This document shows, piece by piece, positions 44,768-52,445 of a DNA stretch of 64,000 bases (position 1 is the first letter of the stretch; each line of letters starts with the position of its first letter). Source of the DNA: Lysobacterales bacterium. GTDB taxonomy: Bacteria > Pseudomonadota > Gammaproteobacteria > Xanthomonadales > Marinicellaceae. The translations under genes were made by a program, and so were the position numbers. The notes below the pieces were generated by a model that was given only the letters and a program-made list of their open reading frames with translations, was not told where the DNA came from and ran no database searches. Location of the stretch: positions 32,555 to 96,554 of the forward strand of contig JAMOMK010000088.1 of NCBI GenBank assembly GCA_027067055.1, written 5' to 3'.

Positions 44768-45481
44768 ATGAACAAACAAGATAAGAAATATTTAGAAAAT
44801 TATTCAATCCATGATTTTGATATTCCGCTGACTTCGGTGGATATGGTTATCTTTGCTATTATTGATGGTGAATTAAACGTACTTTTGGTTGAACGTGAAG
44901 AAGCTCCACAACAAGGGTTTTTGGCATTGCCTGGTGGGTTTATTGATTTACAAAAAGACGAAGATATAACCGCAACAGCGTATCGCAAGTTATATGAGAA
45001 AACAGGTATTAAATCGCCTTATCTCGAACAGGTCGAAAGCATTGGTAATAAAAACCGTGATATTCGTGGATGGTCGTTGACTGTTTTATATTTTGCCTTA
45101 ATCAACAGAGATAAAATAAAAGGTCAAAAATCACAAAACAGTCAATGGCTGCCAATAAAAAAAGCCCTGCAACAAAACCTTGCCTTTGACCATAAGGTTT
45201 TAATCGAAAAGGCTCAAAATAGATTGCGAGAAAAAACACTTTATACTGCCTTACCAGTTGAGTTAATGCCTGAATTATTTACCCTAACCGAATTACAAAC
45301 CATTTTTGAGACAATACTTGAGAAAAAATTACCGATAAAATCTTTTAGAAGACGAATTCTAAATGCCAATATCCTACATCCAACGGATAAAAGCAAACTC
45401 AGCGGTAAACGCCATGCTCAATTGTTTAAATCAACGGGTATTGATCGCGAATATTATTTTCCTAGAACTTTGGTGTTATGA
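44768..45481 (+). CDS. NrtR-family transcriptional regulator (Nudix-like sensor plus winged helix)
   Basis: A 237-residue regulator. The N-terminal Nudix domain (about 20-150) has a degenerate box, GGFIDLQKDED...RKLYEKTG (56-80), where the catalytic REUxEE is altered (RKLYEK), as in NrtR proteins that bind ADP-ribose but do not hydrolyse it. The C-terminal part (SFRRRILNANILHPTDKSKLSGKRHAQLFKS) matches the DNA-binding winged helix. NrtR members repress NAD synthesis genes and release DNA on ADP-ribose binding. Its location next to nadV supports this, with palindromes upstream as likely targets. Confidence 0.88.
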   Translation: MNKQDKKYLENYSIHDFDIPLTSVDMVIFAIIDGELNVLLVEREEAPQQGFLALPGGFIDLQKDEDITATAYRKLYEKTGIKSPYLEQVESIGNKNRDIRGWSLTVLYFALINRDKIKGQKSQNSQWLPIKKALQQNLAFDHKVLIEKAQNRLREKTLYTALPVELMPELFTLTELQTIFETILEKKLPIKSFRRRILNANILHPTDKSKLSGKRHAQLFKSTGIDREYYFPRTLVL

Positions 45482-45536
45482 AGAAACTGGGCTGTTGTAC
45501 TTCAATTTTGAATCTGTGTAAGCAAATAGGTTATTC

Positions 45537-45581
45537 GGGGAATGGACTTCAGTCCATTTTATCGACTAAAGTCGATACCCC
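45537..45581. repeat. Twin-hairpin repeat after the NrtR-like gene
   Basis: Two perfect 7-base hairpins in series, ATGGACT/AGTCCAT and ATCGACT/AGTCGAT, each with a 2-base loop, enclosed by GGGG and CCCC. A short open frame across it (45478-45681) is therefore unlikely to be a gene. Confidence 0.75.
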
Positions 45582-45750
45582 AATTATATATGTATTCGTT
45601 TCTTTAGTGCTGAAACCACTCTATCATTGCTTTGATTTAGGTGTTTATATAAGCCTTAAAAAGGAGTTTGATGAATTTTAGAAATAATAATTCTCAACCT
45701 TTGTAGTAATTTACTGTCTGAAAATTAAATACACATATAGGATTATAAAA

Positions 45751-46452
45751 ATGAAATTGATTACAGGGTTTTTATTACTAATATTTTTAAATTCATCTTT
45801 TGGCTTTGATAACGAAAAATATGAAATGGAATTAAAGGCACGTAAGGAAAAGGCTGAAATTGAAAACAACCAATTATCAGATGATGAGCTTGTTACGTTT
45901 CTTGAAGGCATGTTTAAGTATTTGCCAGAAGGAATTAATGACATAAAACAGAAAAGTCCACTTGAACGAAAGAAGACTTTAAATAATTTTAGGAAATTCT
46001 ATACCAGTGGTGGAATGTCGATTCCTGAATTAATTGAAACCTATAAACAATATCCTGAGATGAAAGAGTCAATGGCTAAAATATGGGCAAATGATACGCT
46101 AGGAGTTGAGTATGCTGAAAAAGTTTTGCTCAACCTTTCAAAGCAAGAATATCAAACCATAATAGATGTGGGCAAATCATTAGTAAAGAATAACAAACTT
46201 CCTTTTGATAGATTAGGACGTGCTTTTATACATGAAAATTTTCCTAAACAACTGGACTTTATAAATATTGAATATCTCGCTGTTTACGAAAACTCTTTTG
46301 ATATTTATTTATACAAAGGTTTTGGAAGAATGAAGACAATTGGATACACTGTTAAGCAAGAGGAAAATGGCGATTGGAACTTGTATTCCTATAACTTCTT
46401 AAATAGTTGGGGTAAAAACTTAGTAGATATTGAGAGTATCAAAGAAGAATGA
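45751..46452 (+). CDS. Exported protein of unknown function
   Basis: A 233-residue protein not recognised. The signal peptide ends near residue 18 (SFG-F). The mature part is lysine- and glutamate-rich and helical (ELKARKEKAEIENNQLSDDELVTF), then becomes beta-rich near the end (IGYTVKQEENGDWNLYSYNF). An AGGATTATAAAA site precedes the ATG. Base composition matches its neighbours. It stands alone between the twin-hairpin repeat and the sufU-like gene, on the same strand as both neighbouring genes; no role can be inferred. Confidence 0.65.
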   Translation: MKLITGFLLLIFLNSSFGFDNEKYEMELKARKEKAEIENNQLSDDELVTFLEGMFKYLPEGINDIKQKSPLERKKTLNNFRKFYTSGGMSIPELIETYKQYPEMKESMAKIWANDTLGVEYAEKVLLNLSKQEYQTIIDVGKSLVKNNKLPFDRLGRAFIHENFPKQLDFINIEYLAVYENSFDIYLYKGFGRMKTIGYTVKQEENGDWNLYSYNFLNSWGKNLVDIESIKEE

Positions 46453-46499
46453 AACCATCCCTAATTCATTTATTAGTGGGTTTTAATCAATAAAAACCT

Positions 46500-46505
46500 T
46501 AAAAT
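46500..46505 (+). promoter_or_regulatory. -10 box of the sufU-like gene, predicted leaderless
   Basis: TAAAAT ends seven bases before the ATG at 46513, with no ribosome-binding site in between. No good -35 was found, so this is weaker than the other leaderless cases. Confidence 0.35.
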
Positions 46506-46512
46506 AACGCGC

Positions 46513-46956
46513 ATGGATATTAAGCAACTTTACAAGAAAACAATTTTAGAACATAACCGCAATCCGCGTAACTATGGAACGCCTGAAACTTTTAGCCATA
46601 AAGCCGAAGGCTTGAATGCGATTTGTGGCGATCAGGTTTTTGTGTTTGTTACGGTGGAATATGGTGTAATAAAACAGATGAACTTTGATGGGGAAAGTTG
46701 TGTGATTTCGACGGCTTCTGCTTCGTTGATGACGGAATTCTTAACAGGTAAGAGGGTAGATGAAGCCAAAGCTTTATTTACTGATTTTTGTCAGTTAATG
46801 GATAGAAAATCTACGATTGACTTTATTGAGTCTTTGGGTGAGGTCAATAATATGGCGGGTGTGAAGAACTTTCCTGCGCGAATTAAATCAGCCACTTTGT
46901 GTTGGCATGCTATGAATGCGGCTTTAGTGGGCAATGTAACCGCTACCACGGAATAG
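46513..46956 (+). CDS. SufU-like iron-sulfur assembly protein with altered third cysteine
   Basis: A 147-residue NifU-N/SufU-type protein. C38 and D40 (NAICGD) and C63 (GESCVIS) match two of the three sulfur ligands. The third, normally in R-x-K-C-A-x-L, is serine here (RIKSATLCW, S126), while a cysteine occurs four residues later (C130). This could be a shifted ligand or a loss. No other suf or isc gene is adjacent, so its partners are elsewhere. Otherwise full length. Confidence 0.82.
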   Translation: MDIKQLYKKTILEHNRNPRNYGTPETFSHKAEGLNAICGDQVFVFVTVEYGVIKQMNFDGESCVISTASASLMTEFLTGKRVDEAKALFTDFCQLMDRKSTIDFIESLGEVNNMAGVKNFPARIKSATLCWHAMNAALVGNVTATTE

Positions 46957-46968
46957 TCATACTTCCTT

Positions 46969-47640
46969 TCACTCAAAACCATTTGAAAATACATTTTGCT
47001 CGATGATATGAATAATACCTGTAGAACTTGGGTGTGTGGCACAATGAAAGGGCAGCTCTTGTGGTGTGTCAAAACGCACATAAATATTCCATGGAAATCC
47101 TGTTGGATTGGATGAAGTGCTGTTAGTGCCATCGCCATCACAACCTATGGCGCAGATTATACTGTTGTCATCGGCGACAAAATTATGTGAGCCTCCATCA
47201 TTTATCATGTTGACTATTTCTCCAACTTGTAGGGTTAAATCCCTTGGGTTAAATTGGTTAGCTGTGGTCGCATGTAATGTGTGAACTGGCACTGAAGTCG
47301 GTTCAACAACCGTTACCGATCCACGCATACCAAAGTCAACATGTGGTTCGCAGATGTAACTGGTAAAACCCACTTTTCTAAAGATGACTTCACTAACCCA
47401 AAGATTTGTCGATGGGTTGCCATCTCCACCATTAGCCTCACAGCCATTGGCACAACGAAAGCTATTATCTTCTGCTCGTACATTGTGTCCTCCACCTGTA
47501 TTTATCCATCTAACGGTATCGCCCGCTTCAATCTGAATGTTAGCTGGTGTAAAGACATTGCTGGATACCATTACCTCGTGAATGGTTGCGAAACAAGGGC
47601 TGCTAAAAAGGAGTATTAGGTTGTATTTAATTTTTCTCAT
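46969..47640 (-). CDS. Exported tandem cupredoxin with GFE-type tail
   Basis: A 223-residue protein with a signal peptide (about 1-19) and two plastocyanin-like domains. Domain 1 has a full type 1 copper set: GGGHNV and CEPHVDFGM (Cys, His at +3, Met at +8). Domain 2 keeps GGSHNF and CATH but lacks the methionine. Each domain carries an unusual cysteine pair, CANGC and CAIGC, in a glycine/asparagine-rich loop that suggests a disulfide. It ends EQNVFSNGFE, the tail shared with other exported proteins here. The start at 47640 gives the signal peptide; longer in-frame starts exist at 47658 and 47679. Likely periplasmic or surface electron transfer or copper binding. Confidence 0.85.
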   Translation of the reverse strand: MRKIKYNLILLFSSPCFATIHEVMVSSNVFTPANIQIEAGDTVRWINTGGGHNVRAEDNSFRCANGCEANGGDGNPSTNLWVSEVIFRKVGFTSYICEPHVDFGMRGSVTVVEPTSVPVHTLHATTANQFNPRDLTLQVGEIVNMINDGGSHNFVADDNSIICAIGCDGDGTNSTSSNPTGFPWNIYVRFDTPQELPFHCATHPSSTGIIHIIEQNVFSNGFE

Positions 47641-47820
47641 GGCATTACTATCACTCATATAAATGTAAACATTTGTCAATTCAACACTGTAATTGCATAG
47701 TATATCGAGATTTGTGACAATGTTCGCATATTATATATGAGCTTCGGATAAAATTTAAAATGATAATTAACTTAAGAAACTATTCATATCCATGTTAGTT
47801 TGAAAAAAGAGGAATAGAAG

Positions 47821-49587
47821 ATGAATACAGTAAAACGTAAATACCATAAACGTCCAGAGATGAATCTGGCTGATAAATTTAAGGCACCGTTTGGTATGGT
47901 AGAAAGTAAAAAATCAAAAACTATACCAATTGCGTTAAATAGCAAGGGAAAGTTACTCGATTATTCACCATCAGCTATTCAAACACCCAGTTTATTTCAT
48001 CGGGTATTAACTAAAATGGGATACGGTTCAACGCCTGAGCTTATTAGTTACATACAAAATCTTCCAGGGGCAACTGATAATGATAAAATTTTATCCTATA
48101 TTGATGAACAATTAAACCCAGACTCAATTGATGACAGTGTGGTGGATGCACAACTCACACATGGTTATCAAACTTTGAACAAAAACCGCACTCAATTATT
48201 TCAAGAACATTACCGTCGTCCAGATGGTGCTGATATTCCTTGGGATTATAGAGTTTTACCTGGTTTTGAGACCTATTGTGCAACTAGTTTGCGAGCCACT
48301 CAGAGCAAACGCCAACTACTGGAAATGATGGCTGATTTTTGGCATAACCATTTTAATGTTTATATGGATGCTGATGGTATTCCTCCAATGTTTGTGCATT
48401 ATGATCGTGATATTATTCGCCCTGATGCTCTGGGTAATTTCCGCTCCATGCTTGAGGGTGTCACTAAAGCGACCTGTATGTTGGACTATTTGGGTAATGC
48501 TTATAACCATAAAGATGCACCGAATGAAAATTATGCTAGAGAAATTTTAGAATTACACACCATCAGTGCAGAACATTATTTTGGTCACATGAATCCTGTT
48601 GACGTTCCCGTCGATGCACAAGGGCGAAAAAAAGGTTATGTGGAAGCTGATGTGGTGGAAATGTCACGGGCTCTAACGGGTTGGTCGTACAGTGGAGCCG
48701 ATTGGGAAGCTAATGCCACGGGGGAGTTTCTGTATCGCGATAGTTGGCATGATAAAGGCGATAAAACTGTGATGGGCAATACTTATTCGTTTAACGCTGC
48801 AACGCCAGAATCGGATGTATTAGAAATCTTAGATTATTTGGCAGAACATCCTGCAACTAATGAGTTTTTAGCTAAGAAGTTATGCAAAAGATTTATAAGC
48901 GATAACCCACCTCAGACCATTATTGATGCTGTTACAATAACCTTGCATGATAATTGGCAAGCAGCAAACCAAATTCAATTGGCAATGGAGACTTTGTTGA
49001 AATCAAATGAGTTTTTAACAATTTGGGGAGAGAAAATTAAACGTCCATTTGAACGAGTCGTTTCCTCTATGCGACAAATTGGTTACTCCTATGACTTTGA
49101 CCCAACAAGCAACATGGCTGATGATCATTTTTGGGCATTTTACAATTCAGGTCACATGCCTTTTTATTGGACTTCACCCAATGGCTATCCTGATGAAAAG
49201 AAAGATTGGTTGGGCTCATCTAGTATGATGGCAACATGGCGATATATTCAGATGATTTGTCAATGGCATGAAAATTATGATGAAAACTTACCTAACTTTA
49301 ACAATATTTTGGCTATCACTCTTGAGCAGTTCCCAAACCCGCTAGATAGAACAGCAAACAATATTGTTGATTATTGGTTCGAACGTGCTTGTGGTTTTCC
49401 TCCTGCTGCCACAATGAAGGAAAAATTGACAGACTTTATGTCTTATACAGATTATACTGCTCCGGTTGTTTCCGATAAAAATTTACCTATAAATTTTACC
49501 CTAGAAGAGTGGCCTAGCTACAACCAAGAACGATTATTTGCAGTTGTTTCAACTATCCTATTAACTTCAGAATTTAATTACAGGTGA
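47821..49587 (+). CDS. DUF1800 protein, module 1 (no visible signal peptide)
   Basis: A 588-residue protein with the DUF1800 signatures FWHNHFNVYMD, NENYAREILELHT, EMSRALTGWSY and a repeated F-L-A-K-K-L-C-K-R-F segment. Its N-terminus (MNTVKRKYHKRPEMNLADKF) is basic and lacks a hydrophobic segment, unlike its paralogue at 52446, which has a Tat signal. DUF1800 proteins are nearly always paired with DUF1501 proteins; the function of the pair is unknown. Its partner follows at once. If exported, it may travel with the Tat-dependent DUF1501 partner. A GAGGAATAG site precedes the ATG. Confidence 0.9.
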   Translation: MNTVKRKYHKRPEMNLADKFKAPFGMVESKKSKTIPIALNSKGKLLDYSPSAIQTPSLFHRVLTKMGYGSTPELISYIQNLPGATDNDKILSYIDEQLNPDSIDDSVVDAQLTHGYQTLNKNRTQLFQEHYRRPDGADIPWDYRVLPGFETYCATSLRATQSKRQLLEMMADFWHNHFNVYMDADGIPPMFVHYDRDIIRPDALGNFRSMLEGVTKATCMLDYLGNAYNHKDAPNENYAREILELHTISAEHYFGHMNPVDVPVDAQGRKKGYVEADVVEMSRALTGWSYSGADWEANATGEFLYRDSWHDKGDKTVMGNTYSFNAATPESDVLEILDYLAEHPATNEFLAKKLCKRFISDNPPQTIIDAVTITLHDNWQAANQIQLAMETLLKSNEFLTIWGEKIKRPFERVVSSMRQIGYSYDFDPTSNMADDHFWAFYNSGHMPFYWTSPNGYPDEKKDWLGSSSMMATWRYIQMICQWHENYDENLPNFNNILAITLEQFPNPLDRTANNIVDYWFERACGFPPAATMKEKLTDFMSYTDYTAPVVSDKNLPINFTLEEWPSYNQERLFAVVSTILLTSEFNYR

Positions 49588-49592
49588 ACAAT

Positions 49593-50939
49593 ATGAAAAA
49601 ATTAAATAGAAGAAATTTTCTTAAAAATGCAGGACTTGTGTCTTTAGGTGCATTTGCAGGTGTTCAAGTTGGGTTTGGCAGAGCTTTATTGCAAGGTTCG
49701 GGAGCCGGCACAGGAAGTGAATTATTGATTTATGTACAACTTAATGGAGCGATGGATGGATTAAATCTCATGCCACCTCGAACAGGAGTCAATTATACTG
49801 AATATTCTAATGTCTTAAGACCAGTTATTCATATTCCAAACTCACAATCATTAACTCTTAATGGTATCAGTGATTTTGGATTTCATCCTTTAGCAACAGG
49901 CATGCAAAGTTTATTTAATGCCAATAAAATGGCAATTGTTCATGCCACGGGTTTACTTGAAGCTAATCGCAGCCATTTTGTTTCAACAGCACTGATGGAG
50001 CAAGGTGTTCAAAGCACTGCAACCAGTTATGGTACAGGTTGGATAACGCGTTATTTTAATTCTTCAGAAACAACGCCTGCTAATGCTGTTATTCCTTCAC
50101 TTGTACCATCTTACAGTAATACAGATGCTGTGTTGGGAGATCCTTCTGCATTAGTAATGGGTGAGCCTACTGCATTTAGTCTTAACCAGGGTCACTGGGC
50201 ATGGGAAAATGCCATGCAAGATACCATTGCACAAATTTTCACCAATCCAATTAATACCGAAGATATAGTTGCAGCACATACATTAAATGCGTCACAAATT
50301 ATTCAAACCATTTTTGATGATGTAAACAATCCCTATGTTCCTGAAAATGGTGCAGTGTATCCGACAGGCTATTTTGGTGAACAAACCAAAGCAGTGGCAC
50401 GTTTATACAAAGCCGATGTTGATTTGGAGGTGGCATATATCCAGACAGGTGGATGGGATACCCATGTCAATCAGGGGACGGGAATCACGGGTGCGTTTGC
50501 AGATTTAGTCAAAGAACTATCCGATGGATTGAATGCCTTGTATTTGGATTTGACTGCCAGTAATGCGGGTAAATTTACCATTGTTATTCAAAGTGAGTTT
50601 GGAAGAAGAGCTTACGAAAACACCGAGCAAGGAACAGACCACGGTTACGGCAATCCAATGTTTATTATTGGTGACAATGTCAATGCTGGTATTTATGGGC
50701 AGTTTCCAGGTCTAACACCTGCAGAGCTATTTGAAGGTGATGATGTTGCCGTGACGACTGACTACCGTCATGTAGTCACCGAGGTGCTCATGCGTAGAAT
50801 GGGTAATCGCTATTTGGGGCATATATTCCCAGGTTATGACAATTATTCACCTTTGGGGTTAGTCACTGGTGTTGACTTAGAGCCTGACTATAATTTTGAT
50901 TTCAATGCTGATTTAGTATTTAAATCAGGGTTTGAATAG
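49593..50939 (+). CDS. DUF1501 protein, module 1, Tat signal and GFE-type tail
   Basis: A 448-residue protein of the DUF1501 family, distantly related to sulfatase/alkaline phosphatase enzymes. NRRNFLKNAG is a twin-arginine signal, so it is exported folded. Family motifs are ANRSHFVSTALMEQG, GGWDTHVNQ and SEFGRRAYENTEQGTDHGYGN, the last being the conserved acid/His metal-site region. It ends ADLVFKSGFE. The ATG at 49593 follows AGGTGA; a GTG at 49584 overlaps the previous gene. It forms a module with the DUF1800 gene. Confidence 0.92.
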   Translation: MKKLNRRNFLKNAGLVSLGAFAGVQVGFGRALLQGSGAGTGSELLIYVQLNGAMDGLNLMPPRTGVNYTEYSNVLRPVIHIPNSQSLTLNGISDFGFHPLATGMQSLFNANKMAIVHATGLLEANRSHFVSTALMEQGVQSTATSYGTGWITRYFNSSETTPANAVIPSLVPSYSNTDAVLGDPSALVMGEPTAFSLNQGHWAWENAMQDTIAQIFTNPINTEDIVAAHTLNASQIIQTIFDDVNNPYVPENGAVYPTGYFGEQTKAVARLYKADVDLEVAYIQTGGWDTHVNQGTGITGAFADLVKELSDGLNALYLDLTASNAGKFTIVIQSEFGRRAYENTEQGTDHGYGNPMFIIGDNVNAGIYGQFPGLTPAELFEGDDVAVTTDYRHVVTEVLMRRMGNRYLGHIFPGYDNYSPLGLVTGVDLEPDYNFDFNADLVFKSGFE

Positions 50940-50954
50940 TTTTTAACTTCCCTA

Positions 50955-50989
50955 TTAAAAAAGGCTCATACAGTGATGAACCTTTTTAA
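50955..50989 (+). terminator. Terminator between the two DUF1501 genes
   Basis: An imperfect stem (TTAAAAAAGGCTCA with TGAACCTTTTTAA), with a run of T at its right and A at its left, so it can end transcripts from both sides. Confidence 0.65.
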
Positions 50990-51021
50990 CGCTGAGTGGA
51001 GTTTTTCGCAACTTTTTTACT

Positions 51022-51052
51022 CGTTCCACAGGTTTGTGCAAAGACCTCTATA
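51022..51052. repeat. Dispersed repeat, copy B
   Basis: CGTTCCACAGGTTTGTGCAA-AGACCTCTAT; matches copy A at 23460-23490 with two or three differences, in the same orientation, just outside the convergent DUF1501 stop. Confidence 0.6.
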
Positions 51053-51060
51053 AGTTTGAT

Positions 51061-52431
51061 TTATTCAAAACTGTCTTTATAAATCAATCCAGGATCATTG
51101 TTGAAGTCTGGTTCTAATGCTGATCCAGATACAACACCCAATGGCTTGTACTCACTTTCAGAAAAACCTGGAAATATTTGGTGGATTTGGTTGTTATGTA
51201 AGCGTTTCAACAATATTTCCGTCCATACACTACGATAATCAACTGTTCCACGTAAGTCAGCACTTTGAAATAAATCATCAGGTGCAAGCCCCGGCCATTG
51301 TCCGTATTGTCGACCGCCATTGACTCCACCACCAATAACTAATGTATTAGTTGCCCAACCATGGTCTGTTCCTGCATCTGCATTATCAAATGCACGGCGA
51401 CCAAATTCTGAGCAAACTAACATAGTTGTTCTATCTGCCCATGTTCCTCCTCCTGGTGCTAAAACATCTAAGTCGGTAAAAAATGCTTTGAAAGCCTCAG
51501 AAATATCACGAACTTTATCATAAAACCCTTCGCCAATAATTAAATTCCGTTGATTGTTGTGAGTGTCCCATCCACCACGATCGGCTTGACCAACTCTAAC
51601 ACCTGTTTCTTGTTTGATTAATTGTGCCATTATTTGCAACTTGCCACCAAAGGTAGTTAGCCGTGAGGGATTGTCAGCACGAGTTGGGTAACTAGCACCG
51701 TTACTTGGCGGAGCATCAAAGTCAACTTGATCAACGATATCCATAGCTGCTAGTGCCTGCTCTCCTGCAGAATCAAGTTCGTTATTACCTGCTGAATAAA
51801 TATTAGCAAGAGCTTGCTCTTGATCGCTGTTAAAGTTCCCATTTTCTGTCGTATCAAAGTCAAATGCATAAGGATAACGTAAAGAAACAGCAGTTGGTTC
51901 TTTTAAAAAAGAAAAGGTTACGTTAGATTCAGTAACAACTGCAGGTAATGGTATTGTTGGAGGGTAGTTTGTGGCAGTTGCTAAATGTCGAGTAAGCCAG
52001 CCAGTTTGTGTAAAACGGTTTCCCGGTGTACCAAGCTCGGCATACCGCTCTGCTTCAAAGTGACTGCGGTTAACTTCATAACTCGGTAAACCGCAAGCAC
52101 GAACAATTGCCAAATCATTTTGTTGATACAACTCTTGCATTGGACCAGCTGCAGGATGTAATCCAAAACCTCCTCCAACAGATAGCAATTGATTACTTGG
52201 AATCATCGTACCGCGTGAACGCAAGGCTTCATAATGTCCTCGGTCTGGATGCCCGTCCATAGGGGTCAATAAGCTAAGACCATCTATACCACCGCGCAAA
52301 AAGACGAAGATCAAGATGTTATCTGAATAATTATTACTACTTCCGCCAGCAAATGCAATATTGGGTAAAGTTGCAGCTGCAACAGATGATGCGGCCATAC
52401 CTTTGATAAACTTTCTTCTATTTGTTGTCAT
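51061..52431 (-). CDS. DUF1501 protein, module 2, Tat signal and GFE-like tail
   Basis: A 456-residue paralogue of the protein at 49593 on the opposite strand. The Tat signal is TTNRRKFIKGMAASS. It retains EVNRSHFEAERYAELG, RGGWDTHNNQ and SEFGRRAFDNADAGTDHGWATN. It ends LIYKDSFE, a variant of the GFE tail (S for G). It is preceded by its DUF1800 partner with 14 bases between. As in the other module, the enzymatic activity is unknown. Confidence 0.92.
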   Translation of the reverse strand: MTTNRRKFIKGMAASSVAAATLPNIAFAGGSSNNYSDNILIFVFLRGGIDGLSLLTPMDGHPDRGHYEALRSRGTMIPSNQLLSVGGGFGLHPAAGPMQELYQQNDLAIVRACGLPSYEVNRSHFEAERYAELGTPGNRFTQTGWLTRHLATATNYPPTIPLPAVVTESNVTFSFLKEPTAVSLRYPYAFDFDTTENGNFNSDQEQALANIYSAGNNELDSAGEQALAAMDIVDQVDFDAPPSNGASYPTRADNPSRLTTFGGKLQIMAQLIKQETGVRVGQADRGGWDTHNNQRNLIIGEGFYDKVRDISEAFKAFFTDLDVLAPGGGTWADRTTMLVCSEFGRRAFDNADAGTDHGWATNTLVIGGGVNGGRQYGQWPGLAPDDLFQSADLRGTVDYRSVWTEILLKRLHNNQIHQIFPGFSESEYKPLGVVSGSALEPDFNNDPGLIYKDSFE

Positions 52432-52445
52432 ATTATTTTTCCTAT

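Noticed and set aside
45478..45681. A 67-codon open frame overlapping the end of the NrtR-like gene
   Set aside because: Its centre is the twin-hairpin repeat; codon pattern and product look random and no ribosome-binding site is present.
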